Below are positions 1 to 12,024 of a stretch of DNA of 64,000 nucleotides, in pieces. A program made the position numbers and the translations under genes. The DNA is from Neelides folsomi (lineage: Eukaryota > Arthropoda > Collembola > Neelipleona > Neelidae): NCBI GenBank assembly GCA_034687125.1, contig JAQGBZ010000285.1:18908-82907 (forward strand). Direction: 5' to 3'. The first letter of the stretch is position 1. Each line of letters opens with the position of its first letter. The notes beneath the pieces were generated by a model. It was given only the letters and a program-made list of their open reading frames with translations, was not told where the DNA came from and made no database searches.

Positions 1-2
1 AT

Positions 3-191
3 GACGACGACGCTTGGGAGGAGGATGATGGAGCGAAAGCAAGGAATGAGGCTTCCCCTTGGCCTTCTCAGCCCCAATTACACTCCCACTCTGAGCCGAC
101 GAGAGTCGATGTGGGACCACGATGCAGCAGTGGGATTCACAACTACGTCTTCTCCACCCTTTCACCAAATCCTATTCAAATCTCCTTATGA
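3..191 (+). CDS. Possible 3'-terminal coding exon, partial at the window edge
   Basis: From base 3 a frame stays open for 62 codons and stops with TGA at 189-191. The first 150 bases are much richer in GC than the AT-rich DNA that follows, as in other exons of this window. The translation begins with an acidic stretch (DDDAWEEDDGAKARNEASPW) and is then rich in Ser, Pro and His. An AATAAA-type signal lies near 345. No domain is recognised. The opposite strand is also open across about the same bases, so strand is not settled. It could be the tail of a gene lying mostly to the left, or an exon of a minus-strand gene. Confidence 0.25.
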   Translation, partial: DDDAWEEDDGAKARNEASPWPSQPQLHSHSEPTRVDVGPRCSSGIHNYVFSTLSPNPIQISL

Positions 192-1029
192 TAATATTAT
201 AATTTATCGAAAAGACAAAATACGCATTAAAGATCCATGTGATGAATGATTAATTATTTATAATAAAAAGGATCCAAGATATCTGCTTTTATCTGGCATA
301 AAGGAACATAAGATGTAATGTATAAGGAATAAGATTTTTTATAAATAAAGTTGTATTCGATTCAAAAAATTATTTAAACTTGATGTTTAAAATAATAAGG
401 GTTTAATATTGAATAAATGGCACTGTTAATATTTAGCTGAATACATTTAACTATTTAATTTTTCAATTTCAATTTATAAATTTTCTTTTGAAGCATACTA
501 ATTATTCAAAGACCTTGACTCAATTCCAAATCAAATGTTTATAAACATTTCGTCGAAATCAACGCAAAGTTTCAAACTATAATAGTCAATAAAACATTTC
601 CTTTGTATAATTTTATTTATTTATTTAATTAATATTAATTATGCTCTTTATTTTTTAATTATATAATATAAAATTATATTATATAATTGTGTAATGTTTA
701 TTATTATTATAATATTGTGTAATGACGATTGTAAACAGCCCAGTTCATATATAAAAAACCTTGTATTATTTGATGGGACAATAAGAAATGTATTAAAATC
801 GGTGGGATGATTTTCAATGAAGTTGACCAACTTCGTGCGCGTTTCTTATAAAAACGATGAGAAAAAAATAAGTGTAATTTGAATAATAAGGAGCCATTCG
901 TGTGATAGTAGAAGCGCAATAAAAATGTCGCGACTTTATTTCTCATATTAATAGAAATGATAATGATGATGCATTGAGGATCATTCGCGAACCTACTACA
1001 CGTAATATTCCGGATTATGTGGCACGCGG

Positions 1030-1760
1030 TTGAATAATAAGGTGAGAGCCGGCCGAAAGAGCAAGTTGGTCATTGTTGAGATAATCGGTAATGGGGTTCG
1101 ATGGGAGTTATTAAACGAACGTTGTTTGGACGGTGAGTCGAGTCTTGAAGCGAGGTTCTCGTCAGAGTCTCCGAGTGTCCCACTGACCCACTTCCCCAAT
1201 AAACTAGACATACTTTCACTTTTCTCACACGTTGCGCAACGAGAGTCTATTGATTAAACAATTAACCTATATGAGGGGACGGGGCATCACGGCCTCCGTC
1301 GTCCCCGCCACGTCCCAACCCGCCACCACCAAGAAAGAGCGACAAGACAAGGGGGGAAATTACCTTCGACGAAATGGAGCTCGATGTCGTCGGCCTCTTG
1401 GATCACGATCGCCGTCGTCGACGTGGCGATCTCTTCCATGGGACCGGATGGAGGGTAGTGTTGACCCAGGACGGTGGTTCAGGAAATCCCTCACTCCGAC
1501 CCCGACAGATCCTCCAGTCCCAGGGCCACCATTTATAAATGTAGGTCTTTGGGACTTCTTTTTTTCTCCATGGGCTGGATTGTGTGTTGGGGGAGGTGGG
1601 GAGAAGCTCTGCGTCTGCCCCACCAAGCCCCTCTTATGTAATTCACTCTCTTCGCACTGCGTAGCGCCTCCGAACCCTCGACAAGACAAAGATGCAAGAA
1701 CAAGAATGAGAACAACAACAACAATGACAATGGCTGCTGTGTAAACACCAGCATTCCTAA
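1030..1760. promoter_or_regulatory. GC-rich island, possible promoter region
   Basis: This 0.7-kb stretch has clearly higher GC and CpG content than its surroundings. It contains a TATA-like box at 1531-1540 and frames open on both strands, none with a recognised domain. A donor-like GTGAGT on the plus strand at 1132 suggests another possible exon. The most economical reading is a promoter plus first exon(s), but neither the direction nor the gene can be fixed from sequence alone. Confidence 0.3.
1364..1439 (-). CDS. Possible first coding exon of an unidentified gene
   Basis: On the minus strand an ATG at 1439 opens 25 codons beginning MEEIATSTTAIVIQEADDIE, followed by one base and a donor-like GTAATT at 1363. 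About 90 bases upstream is a TATA-like ATTTATAAAT (1531-1540), correctly placed for a short 5' UTR. The exon sits in a GC-rich island (about 1030-1760) in otherwise AT-rich DNA. The protein start is not recognised, and the next exon would lie to the left, possibly outside the window. Overlapping frames on both strands are also open here, so this is a suggestion only. Confidence 0.25.
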
Positions 1761-1844
1761 TCTATTTAGTATTATATTATTCTTGTTCGCCTAAGTTGGG
1801 AGACACGGGATGGAAATAAAAATTCGGAATTTAATTAACTCATA

Positions 1845-2229
1845 CAGGGTGGACCAGAGATCGATGGGTTTTTTATCAATCATAAATTTAAGATGGTTAA
1901 TGATAAAAAACTGTTCCGATCTGACTCCCCTCGATTTCTTCATCTAGGGTCATTTCAAAAAACCAGTCTACTCTGGTTAAATTGAAAGAGGCTATTAGCC
2001 AAAACCATTCGCGGAAACCCCGGTTGCTATGTGCTAAAGAGGATGCGGGGCAACTGAGTGTTGGTTGCAGAGAGCTATTGAAGTAAATCGGGCTCAATTG
2101 AAGAGTTTGGGGTTTTACTTATATTATACGATATATAAAGTATATACTTACCAATTTTAACAAAATTCGGTTAATAAATAAAAAAGATATCACTCATTAA
2201 AAATACGCATCGACCTCTGGACCACCCGA
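1845..2229 (+). mobile_element. Relic of a Tc1/mariner-superfamily DNA transposon
   Basis: The ends are inverted repeats: CAGGGTGGACCAGAGATCGATG on the left and its imperfect complement on the right (about 2208-2229). Each end is bordered by TA (1843-1844 and 2230-2231), the target duplication of IS630/Tc1/mariner elements. Inside, from 1918, one frame reads DLTPLDFFI, a stop, then GHFKKPVYSG, and later WLQRAIEVN. This resembles the C-terminal catalytic segment of these transposases, in which the Trp of the FFxWG motif is here a TAG stop. At least four in-frame stops interrupt it and everything before this segment is missing. The copy is a deleted, non-coding fossil. Confidence 0.7.
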
Positions 2230-2231
2230 TA

Positions 2232-4569
2232 CATGATACATGCTCATGTAGTGTCATTTGTGTCAATGGTCATAGTTTATGGGGTTTAGGATGCGTTTTA
2301 ATGACCAAGTAATGTTTTATGAAAATTTGAGTTTTGAAGATATGAGAAATGAAATAAAAATGCGAATTGGAAATTCATGAGATGATATAACTTTAAGAGG
2401 TATGGTATGCATAATCATAATATTTAATCAAAAAGAGAAGGGAATTTTGTATGCGTAAGGGTATTTGTGTAAAAATAAATGCAAATAAATATTATTTATT
2501 GATTTTGAAAGTCTCAATTCTCTTTTCCTTACGTGTCGGTGTCATTATACAAAGATGGAATTGGAGTGTGTCAGACTGTGTCAGATGTTCTCTGTAAAGG
2601 CGTTTGCAGTTTTGTTTTGTCTTCAAATTGGATCAACGACGACGCAAGAGTTAAAAATGAATCTGGAATCTCTCAAGAATGACAATTACAGAGATCAGGC
2701 GATCATTGTTTAAAAATTTAATTTTGTTTTGTTTCAATGATTTATGCAACTTGAGAAAATAACGCAAGTTGGTTAAAATCATAAGCTAATAATAATAAGA
2801 ATAGCTGTTGTAGTTAAACGGAATAAAGAGACATTTATTTGGCTTATATAAATAAATAGCATGTTGAGAAATAAAAATCATTCAAGACTTTCACGGGAAA
2901 CTTCCACATGGATCTGAGGAACCTTCAGTCGTATCACACACGTGCTATTTTTGTTTACTTTGCTGCTCTGCTGCATGGTCATTGATTAATTTGACAAAAC
3001 AATTAATTATAATTAGATCCCACTTACTTTATCAGCTTGTAATTTGTCGTAGTTAAAAGCCATATTGGTGATTTCGAAAATAAAAACCCTAGATTCTTAC
3101 CAAAACATAATTTTTGAATAGAGCACTCTTGAGGTTAATTACAAGATGGACCAATTTAAATACTATTTAATGATATCATATTGTGAAGGATTACTATGTA
3201 TGTCTTATAATATGTTAAGCCCAAATTCAGGAATAAAACATAAAGAACGAAATAGTTAACATACATTAAAATATGATCGTATGAGATGATAATTAGATAT
3301 TAAATGTCACTCTCACTTAATGTTAATCTCGTCAAGATGAAGGAACTATTTTTAGCACCTCAAAATGTTCAAGTCATCTTACATATGCCTTTTTTCGCCA
3401 TCTTTTACCACTTGAATAATTGAGTCAACTTGTTCAAAAACTCATTTTATTGAATAACACACTCAAACCAACTCGTAGCTTCATCGTCATCTCTTCTTTA
3501 AAGTTTACAATCTCTAGTGCTTATAATATGAATAACATACTAAAAATCAAAAAGATATTTTTCCTTTTTTATAATATTGCATTAATAGCTCTTTGAATAA
3601 TCTGACGTCTTAAATAACTTCAAGTTGAGTACAGCAGGTAAATTTTTTATAAGTATGTATTTGTAAATGCACTTCTTGATTATAACATCCATGATTAAAA
3701 TATATCTCTCGTAATTTAATTCCGACGGATTCATCGTATAAAAAAGCCACTTCCTTACATGATATATTTTTGCTCGAACAGCAGCCAGGTCGATTCACGA
3801 ATCTTTTACTCACAACTTAAATAATTATTAAATCATTTATAACTAATAATTGATTATGTGGATATTCGGGTAGTTGTATACAAATATATCGCTTTTTCGT
3901 CTTTCTCTTATACTCTTTTCCATATTATTAAAACAAAGATCATGAAAATATTCATTCATTCAACATCTTTTCATCAACTTCATGATATCATTATTATTAC
4001 ATTTATTTTAATATTATATAAACCATACATACAAAAAACGCTTTCAACATTATTCAGTCATTATTCCTCAGTCATTCCTCACAGTCAGAAAGATGAGAGT
4101 AATAAGATTTGATTCGTATATAATAATAATATAATAGGTACGTTCCTCAAATATACAATCATACACCATGTGATATAACTCTCAATGATATTTTAATCCA
4201 TGTTGCATGGATGTATATAAGATTATACATTGATTATAAGCTGCTGAAAAGTTAATTCAATTGTCAACACTTTGTATTTTCTCTCTCCACCGGTCTCCAT
4301 ATATCCTTGCGGCAATGATCTATGAAGAAAAACAATACAATGTACATTCTAATCTCTTCCCATCAAATCTAATAATTTCTTCATATTAGAAACATGAAGC
4401 TCTTAAGCATCAAATAGAAATATACTCCATAATATTATATAACTCATAACTCCTCGGTTTCAAACAGGCAAATTGAGAAAAGGGTAATAATACAGTAAGG
4501 GAGACTTCCACCAAAGGAGTGCATAATGATTCACATGACATTAGAAAAGTAATAAACCCATTTATAGCC

Positions 4570-4602
<33 letters not shown>

Positions 4603-4634
4603 AACATGGTGTTTATCAAAAGACGACAGCTGAC
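2232..4634. other. AT-rich stretch with no recognisable gene
   Basis: No exon with domain similarity was found on either strand. Short open frames here are AT-rich and look random. Downstream exons of the minus-strand Schnurri-like gene should lie here or further left, but none was identified. Confidence 0.5.
4571..4612. repeat. (GA)n microsatellite
   Basis: About 42 bases of nearly pure GA repeat on the plus strand, read as CT on the minus strand. It lies just downstream of the last recognised Schnurri-like exon. Reading through that exon's donor would encode a run of Leu-Ser, which supports splicing at the donor. Confidence 0.9.
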
Positions 4635-7600
4635 CTCGAGGGAGGAAAGGGACATCGAGCAGTCCGTCGTGTCAATCTCGTTGAGGTTGAAGCCGCCCTT
4701 CTCCATCTCGAAGTAGATGCCGAACGGGAGCTTCCCTACAAGTGTAAAATTAAGGGAATAATAATATGTGAGCCCCATTCTCTTGTTGACAAAGATTTGG
4801 AGGAAAAGGGTGTTGGAAGGGCTGCCAAGAATAGCCCAAGTGTTGTGGGAAGGAAAGGGAGAGTTTTGTGGGTCGAAGGCCGTTTATTCTTAACTTATTA
4901 TAATATTTATCCCAAACTCACCGATGCACTCCATCCTCATGATGTGCATTTTGGAACGGAGGTGCTTGGCCAAGTGGCCGTGGATTCGGAATGCTATCTT
5001 ACAATCAAGGCACTTAAAGGGACGAGGATTCGACTCGTTCGCGGTTCCCCAAGCTTCAGTCAAATACACCTAAAGACACGAATAAAGGAATAGATAATTT
5101 TACAATATAATATATTGACCATATTATGCGAAATGGCTAAAAAATAAATTCCATTCTCTCATGATCATATCAATAGAACATTGAGAGAACATTGTGCGAG
5201 AGAGACTCCAATGTGTTCCTCATGTAGGTCGTGTACGCACTTTTGAACTCTTTGCTTTCAAAATACTCTTAATATAAGCTTCACATACATTTCTTCAAAT
5301 GTTCTAATTTTATGAACAATCAAGTGGGTTTAAATGTTTGTATGGGGTCATGAGATTTTTTATCTTTCAACTTCATCGAATTCACTCGGGATGAAAATTC
5401 CCGAGATTTGAGTCAATGAAGTGTGAGTGCCCTTGGTTCTTTTTCGAACCTCAATCCCTTTCTTTCGTGACCAAATATAGGAGCATTGAATGAGTACTAT
5501 GAAAATTACCCATACGCACAATCACAAAACTATTCTTCAATGACTCAATGTGAGAACATTTGCAGTATTATTAAAGTCGGTTATAAGTAGTAAATTAATC
5601 TCATTACATCTCTATGTTGTAAAGATTTTGTAATCGGAATGGCATGCAAGAGCACGCATCTATAAGAAATTTGTAAGTAAACAAAATCTTTATCGTCAAA
5701 CTCTCCATTCAAACAGTTTAAATATATAACCTATATTAAATATATATATATTTAATATTACTTGACGCATTGAGCTTAATGGACCATTAAGTTGAAAAGG
5801 AATAAAAGTGGAGGAGTAAATTGAAGATATACACCTGAGCGTATTTAAATGTGTCAATTGGCGAAATAACCATTAAAGCTCCAATGAAAGTTAAGTCAAT
5901 GAAATATAAAAAGGCGACCTACTCAATTAATCTGCCGATGAGAAATTGATTGAATATAAATAGGTAGTTAATTTATAACTATAATTTTATGTATAAAAAG
6001 GCAACGAATAAGTTTGGTATAAATTGTCTATCCAGCACTAGATCAGAAACTTCTATTTTTTTTATTCTTACATCAAAAATATACAATATTAGTATATTTT
6101 TTAAAATGGTATACTTTCAATATTTCAAACAAGAGTCAGAAGTTGAAAAATTCATAAAAATATAATTGTATAAATACATAAGTTGAAATAAATTGTATAA
6201 TTCGGCAAGTTTTTGTACATTGGCAATACTCTATAACAATATAATATTTCCAGTATAAAATATTCATAATTCATAAAGGGGAAGAATAATAAAATATTAT
6301 TATTATTATTCAATTGTATTGGACTTATGTTGAATCGTACAAAAAGCTACATAAATTTCAATAATAATTATGATAGCCGTCACGTTTAGTATAAAAAATT
6401 CTTTATAAGAAAATTGCATAGTGTATCTATCTAGGATAATATCAATATGGAGTTTTGTTCATATAAAAGTCTATTAAATTCTTGTATAAGTATATTCATG
6501 AATAAAATGTAGCATATTGTCCTATGCTGATAGCTCATCGAGTGATTCAAGTTTTTTATGCTTCATCGTTTCCTTTGAACTTTTATTTAGAAAACTCATG
6601 AATGTATGCAGATGTAATGGGTGACCCAATATTGCGAGTAACCTTCACCCATTTCTTTTGAGCCTGAATTAGATAAAGAATCCTATTCGCTCACAGCTTT
6701 TCCTTTCTATATCTACTGTAATAATCTAACAAACGTGTGGATTTAATCTAATCGATCCACACATTCCACACAATTAAATAATGAAATGGAGTCTCTTATT
6801 ACAATGAAATATAATGTAGACTAATATAAGTACTTAATGTTAATAAAATTGATTTATTATGGGACTGTAAATAATAATACGTTCTATGTTTTTCTCTGAT
6901 TCTAGTAATTTAAAATATCAATTATCCCAATGGCCATTGTTGAATTTTTTGTATTTATTTATTTATACAATTAATATTTATTCAAAATCAACGTTAAAGC
7001 ATTGAATCGATGATGCTTTTTGATTAATTAGAACATGTAAACTAATCATAAGCCAGCCCGGAAAGGACGTGAGTTTGAACGAACCGCTAAAATAATATTG
7101 AAAATGCATATGTTGGGCCCAGGAAACTCTTGTGCAAGTTACCATGTAAGCCCTATCATGAATATTTTCAATAATATTTTAGCGGTTCGTTCAAACTCAC
7201 GTCCTTTCCGGGCTGGAATAAAATATAGGCATTACTATTTAAACCCTTATCAATCACGTATTTAAAGAGAATGAAATATAATATAAGTAGACTCAAGATA
7301 TGTATTGAAGAGTAAATTACTTAAATATGTTGATCATTGAAATTAATGGTAAAAATGAAAAATTTTATATTTACCTAACATTAAGCGAAAATATTAACGT
7401 AATAAGTTAATAAATAATACAAGTAAAAAATGAGTATGGATAAAATAATCTAAATTGAAAGTTTGGAATATGGCTAAATGAACGTAAACATTTCTATCTT
7501 GCATAAATTCATCTCTGGCGTTTTAAGAGATAAGTTCATAGAATTACAAATATGTTAGTTTGACCAATCAATTTATTATCTAAATGTATATTTTGTACTC

Positions 7601-8583
7601 GCTACATATTGCTAACTACCTTAATAATGATATGTTACTTTATGACAGTTCTATATAAAATTCTAAAATGAAAAACGTAAAAATATCAATTGCAATGGGA
7701 TCAAATGGCAAAATGAAAGATTACGACAAAATGATATGAATAATAATTACAATTGATGCATGATGGAAGTGTAATGGCATTCCTAAATATAAAATTGAAT
7801 TTACTTTGCTTAGGTAAGTGAAAACAGGTGAAAACAATCTAAATTAAACTAGTATAATGTGTACTAAATATAGTAAAAGTGATAATAAACGAGGTAAAAT
7901 AATTTAATTTGACACTCTGTTAAAAATATGGAGTTGGATATAAAAGATCCATACCTTGCAATCATGTGATGAAGATCTCCTATGCTTGATGAGATGACCC
8001 CGCGTTCTAAATGAGACTCCACAAGGATCGCACCTGAAGGGTCGTTCGAGGTAGTGAATGTTAATGTGAAGTTGGAGCTGACTGGATTTGAGGAAAGTTT
8101 TTCCACAAAATTGACACTCGGGCTTTGATTCCTTTCTTGTGATTGATAAATCCATTGGCCCCGTGGCATTTTTGGCAAGTTTTCCAACGAGCCTTGGGAG
8201 AATCGCTTCCTCTTCCTTCCGTCTCCGAAGCCCTTCTTCATTTTCATTCTCATCAAGGTCGGTTTTCACAGGTGTGCCTTCACTCGATAATTCCGCCTTC
8301 GACGTCTCCTTTCGATTCGGTTCATTCTGGAGTTTGGGAGATAAAGGAGGACTCAAACACTTTTCTTCTTTGCTGCCAACGTCGTTTAGACCGATGCTGC
8401 GAAAATTAAAACGCTGACTTTCAACAGGTTTCTCCTCCTTTGGTTCTGAAATTTCAGGGCCATCACCAGTCCTCCGGCGTTTGATTCGTTTCTTTTCTCT
8501 TTCAGATTCCGGTTCGATCTTGGCGATTTTCTTAAATTTTTTATGTAAATAGTAGCTCATCTTAGATTTATTCTTTCGAAAAT
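4635..8583 (-). CDS. shn: Schnurri/HIVEP-like C2H2 zinc-finger protein, partial
   Basis: Three phase-compatible minus-strand exons are recognised: 8583-7955, 5069-4922 and 4735-4635. The first encodes a basic, charged region, a PMDLS sequence that fits the PxDLS CtBP-binding motif, and two C2H2 fingers (ECQFCGKTF..., then RPFRCDPCGVSFRTRGHL). The second encodes a further finger, CLDCKIAFRIHGHLAKHLRS. The third continues with KLPFGIYFEMEKGGFNLNE and IDTTDC. From memory of the family, this finger order and the following segment resemble Schnurri, the zinc-finger cofactor that represses transcription in BMP/Dpp signalling; this was not checked by alignment. The first and last exons of the gene are not identified. 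A candidate upstream exon at 9282-9232 (APPPVSSPRIKEEGET) joins in phase. An intron of about 2.9 kb holds a palindromic element. Confidence 0.6.
7053..7216. mobile_element. Palindromic MITE-like element in an intron
   Basis: The left arm starts CCAGCCCGGAAAGGACGTGA and the right arm is its reverse complement, ending CCGGGCTGG. The arms are about 55 bp each with only a two-base difference near their inner ends, separated by about 50 bp of unique sequence. There is no coding capacity. A clear target duplication is not visible. TA dinucleotides occur two bases outside each arm, so a TA-flanked origin is possible. It lies within the long intron of the Schnurri-like gene. Confidence 0.7.
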
Positions 8584-9566
8584 CTAAAAAAGGATAAAGA
8601 ATTTATCGGTATTTTGGCATTAAAACATTATTAACTTCATATTTTAACAAAAATTATTTTTACTACTAGAATATAATAATTACCTGCAATAATTCATAAT
8701 TATCACTCTTTATAAAAACAATTTATTGCTATTTTATGCCTTATTAAAAAGAAATTTTGAAATCATGGTCGACATCTTATTGTTTAACTCCTTCACTCAT
8801 TTATATAAAAGGACCATTTAAATATCGATAATGTAGCTCAAATTGGGAATTCGTGTTTGAAGATAATAAGCTGAGTTAAAAAATAATAGTGCGAATATTG
8901 GACTTTGGATTTTAATTTTTGAAGGATTCCTATCGAACAAAAAATATCACTGCGCCTTCGCTCTTCGGTATCAAGGTTCGTGGCGCCAGGAAGTCTGTCC
9001 CTTGATATGACTTTCTAAATTTCATATTTGACTTCGTGGTAATTGTTAAAAATTCTGTTGATGTTGGTTCCTAAACCCCATTAACTTCCCTGTCAAGATG
9101 GGTATTTCCAAATATTGATATAAAAACAATATATGTAAATGTATTACATTTTTTAGTTGAAAGTAGAAGGAAAGTACGTCGTCAACATGTAAAAGTGAAT
9201 CGGGTTAGAGAGCGAGATAAATCACAGTCACTGGTTTCCCCTTCTTCCTTGATGCGGGGAGATGACACGGGAGGAGGAGCTCCTGATGATCATGGCCGAG
9301 ATCGAAATATGCAGGTGGATCCGAATTGAAGATGATTGCGGAGAAATGATCAAGTTATATATTTTTATGCAATAAGAGAAGAGAGGAAAGGAAAAAAGGG
9401 GATGAAAGGGACGACGAACGAAGAGATTTACATACTATGGAATCTAAGCCAAAGGTGGCGCCATGAGCGCCTTTGTTTATTCAAATTGCAAATCTCAAGC
9501 AGAAGAAGACACAAAATTCCCTTCATGTCTTTGTCTGAGCAAGACAAAGACCCCGAAGACCCCGAT
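8584..9566. other. Intergenic or upstream intron of the Schnurri-like gene
   Basis: This is mostly AT-rich. One short minus-strand segment (9282-9232) looks like a coding exon: acceptor-like CAG, 51 bases encoding APPPVSSPRIKEEGET, then donor-like GTGACT. Its phases match the first recognised Schnurri-like exon. Another GC-richer patch at about 8947-9005 is open in more than one frame but has no recognisable content. Confidence 0.3.
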
Positions 9567-11641
9567 TCAGACTCCGAGAGACTCGTTCGGCACAGTGACC
9601 AGTCGACCCCCGACAATGGTCGTCTTGTATTGTTCTGGAACGGCCAGCTCCACCTGATGAAATGAATAAGATAATTTATTTTTATAATCTCGCTTATTCA
9701 AAATTCTCCCATTCTTTGATGTAAAATGTAGGAGTACTGCATGAGGTAAGGAGTAATCTTTATTAAAACATGGCAAATTGCTTTTGGATATCGCATGTCA
9801 TATAAATTAGCGGGTTTGTCAGGTTTGTTTAGCATACGTGTATTTATAATGAGTTTATAAAATTTTGATGTGACTTATCATAGATAGTGTTTATAAAATA
9901 AAATAAATAAATAAAATATCTTACATAATCTGGGCCCTTCGGGATGAGTACGTTGAGCCCCGAAGATTTTGACGAAACGATTTCGACACCGAGTGACTCT
10001 TTGTTCAAATACAGCTCAAGCCCGTCAGATTTATCAATGGTGATCGTTGGGACGGTCTGTGTCACCTATAAAAATATACATTATTATAACTTCTGTAATA
10101 GTTATCCTTGCACTATTTAGGTCATCTTTATAATAGGCAATTCATACCTGAGCTTGGCAACTTATGCAATTCACGAATTCGACAGATGAGACCACGGAGT
10201 CAAAAACGAGTCCGAGTTTCTTGCAGCTATCCAACTGAATCGAATTGACCTTTCCAGTCACTTTGAGTACGGTGTCTTTGCAGTTAAAGGCGTAGATGAC
10301 TTGACTCATCTGTCCATTGATGGACAAATCTTTTGCGCCAACTTGATGTTCCACAACCCATTTCTTGCCAACGAGCTCAAACACCGGAGGTTTGGTGGAT
10401 TGAGCCTGGTTAGCAGATCGAGATCCGGGTGCTCCGGAACCGAATCCTGATCCTCCACCTCCACCACCAGAGACTTTCACCGTTTTCTTCAACATTGAAG
10501 TAATCCCTTCACCACGGTTAATTTCTGCAAAGAGAGCAGAAGTTGCTGATGGAGCAGGCATAGAGAAATCATCTCCGTCCATCGGTGGAGGAGGAGGAAG
10601 TGGTGGTGGTGGTCCCACTGGTGCGCCTCCTGTTCCTGTAATTATAATTTCAATTATATTATTAATGCCTAATCCCTTTTCAAAATTATAATATTAAAAG
10701 AAATTGAAGGAGGAATCTAAAAAATATTAGGTATGATACATTAATTAAAAAATATTATAATTAATAATACGGCGTTAAATAAATAATTAATAGTTTACCC
10801 CAAACAAGGCCAGTTGTGTGTACAGCTTTGACATGTGTCTCCATTGACTTGAGAACTGCTTGCCAATCCTTGGCCCATTCGGTGTCAAGTCCATCCTTTA
10901 ATACTCTGTTCCCATAAAATTCACCAGCTTCCTTGAATTCTCTTATGAACGGAGCCGGCGTGGGCGACTGCGAAAAACAAAGCAAAGTTTAGGAATTCAA
11001 AACACTCAAATAGTCTCTCAATAAAAGAATATATTTTTGCAAATCGAATCAATTTGTATTATTCAAAATTAAACAGTTGATGAATTCAACTCACCACCGT
11101 GACCCAACCAAGAGCCGGGATTGACTCAGACACGGCCGAGAAGTGATTAAAATACTTGTGTGACCTCGGCACTTTCTCTCGGTAACTTTGAATCGACTCG
11201 ATGCATTTCGATGTTTCAGCCAAGAGTCCCGGAAGTGCATCCGGGCCCGGTTTCTTGCCCACAAGCGCAATGCTCAGAAACTTCCTTTGGGCCCTAAAAT
11301 GAAATTAAAACCAACCCCTGTAAGATCATCTTTCCAATATTGATTAAATAAGCAAATGACAAGTGGGAATACAAATATTTGAACAAGATAGAGCTAAAAG
11401 GATAAAGTTTTTATAAGCTTGTGCTATGATCAATTAGAGAGCTGTCAAAATTTATACTTGAATGCCGCCTCAACGAGCTTGTTGTATTCCTGGAGTTCCT
11501 TCGGCTGGTTCTTGAGAAACTTCTCAAAGGTTAAGTACACATCTCGGTCGTACGCCTCCAATTTGTCTGGAATTAGAAATATAAGTTGTCAACGAGGTCA
11601 AAGGGAATATTAAAAGAGAGCTTTAAGTTGACCTCACCCAT
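9567..11641 (-). CDS. CAP: Adenylyl cyclase-associated protein (CAP), actin regulator
   Basis: Seven exons (11641-11638, 11566-11458, 11293-11095, 10967-10799, 10635-10148, 10065-9925, 9653-9567) join in phase to 398 residues. Residues 1-160 form the helical folded domain, with [15 protein letters not shown] and a conserved HTTGLVWG. Then come a polyproline run ([11 protein letters not shown]), a WH2-type segment ([10 protein letters not shown]), a Gly-rich linker and the C-terminal beta-sheet CARP domain ([28 protein letters not shown]), ending [20 protein letters not shown]. In the family, CAP binds G-actin, recycles ADP-actin with cofilin and binds adenylyl cyclase in some species. The first coding exon holds only ATGG, giving MDKLEAYD. 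The usual N-terminal oligomerisation segment appears to be absent or encoded by another first exon. Stop is TGA. Confidence 0.92.
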
Positions 11642-11942
11642 TGTGGTGATGGATGAAGGAGGAAAAGAAGTGGGGATGATTCACACTCTGCTTCACACAC
11701 TCTCGTCTATTTCCATCTCCACTTCCATTCTTGTACAGAGTGAGATGAGAGAGACATCTACTACTCCCATAGACTCTCATGTGATAGATAGGAGGATCAA
11801 ATGAGCTAACGTAAATTACCAAATAATTCATTCCATTACATCTCCATTTATGTACATAACTTCCAAACAACTGGAGATTATGGAGCGGGATTGTCTCCCA
11901 ATGACAGCAAGATTAAACGAGAGGAAAAATGAGCAAAAAATG

Positions 11943-12024
11943 CGCAGTCTGTAGGATTCGAACCTACGCGGACGTAGTCCATTGGATTTCGAGTCCAACG
12001 CCTTAACCACTCGGCCAAGACTGC
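11943..12024 (-). tRNA. tRNA-Ser(CGA)
   Basis: The minus-strand sequence folds as a class II tRNA: acceptor GCAGTCT pairs with AGACTGC, the anticodon loop is CTCGAAA (anticodon CGA), the variable arm is long, and the T arm contains GGTTCGAATCC. The discriminator base is G, as expected for serine. No intron is present. A run of six T's just downstream on the minus strand would serve as RNA polymerase III terminator. It lies between the divergent CAP and PKN genes. Confidence 0.97.

Noticed and set aside
4410-4634. Read-through of the last Schnurri-like exon giving a Leu-Ser repeat
   Set aside because: It translates the (GA)n microsatellite after a good donor (CTCGAG|GTCAGC), so splicing is the better explanation.
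8945-9005. Short GC-rich segment that translates as ITAPSLFGIKVRGARKSVP on the plus strand
   Set aside because: It is too short, also open on the other strand, and matches no known protein; it lacks a convincing acceptor or donor.
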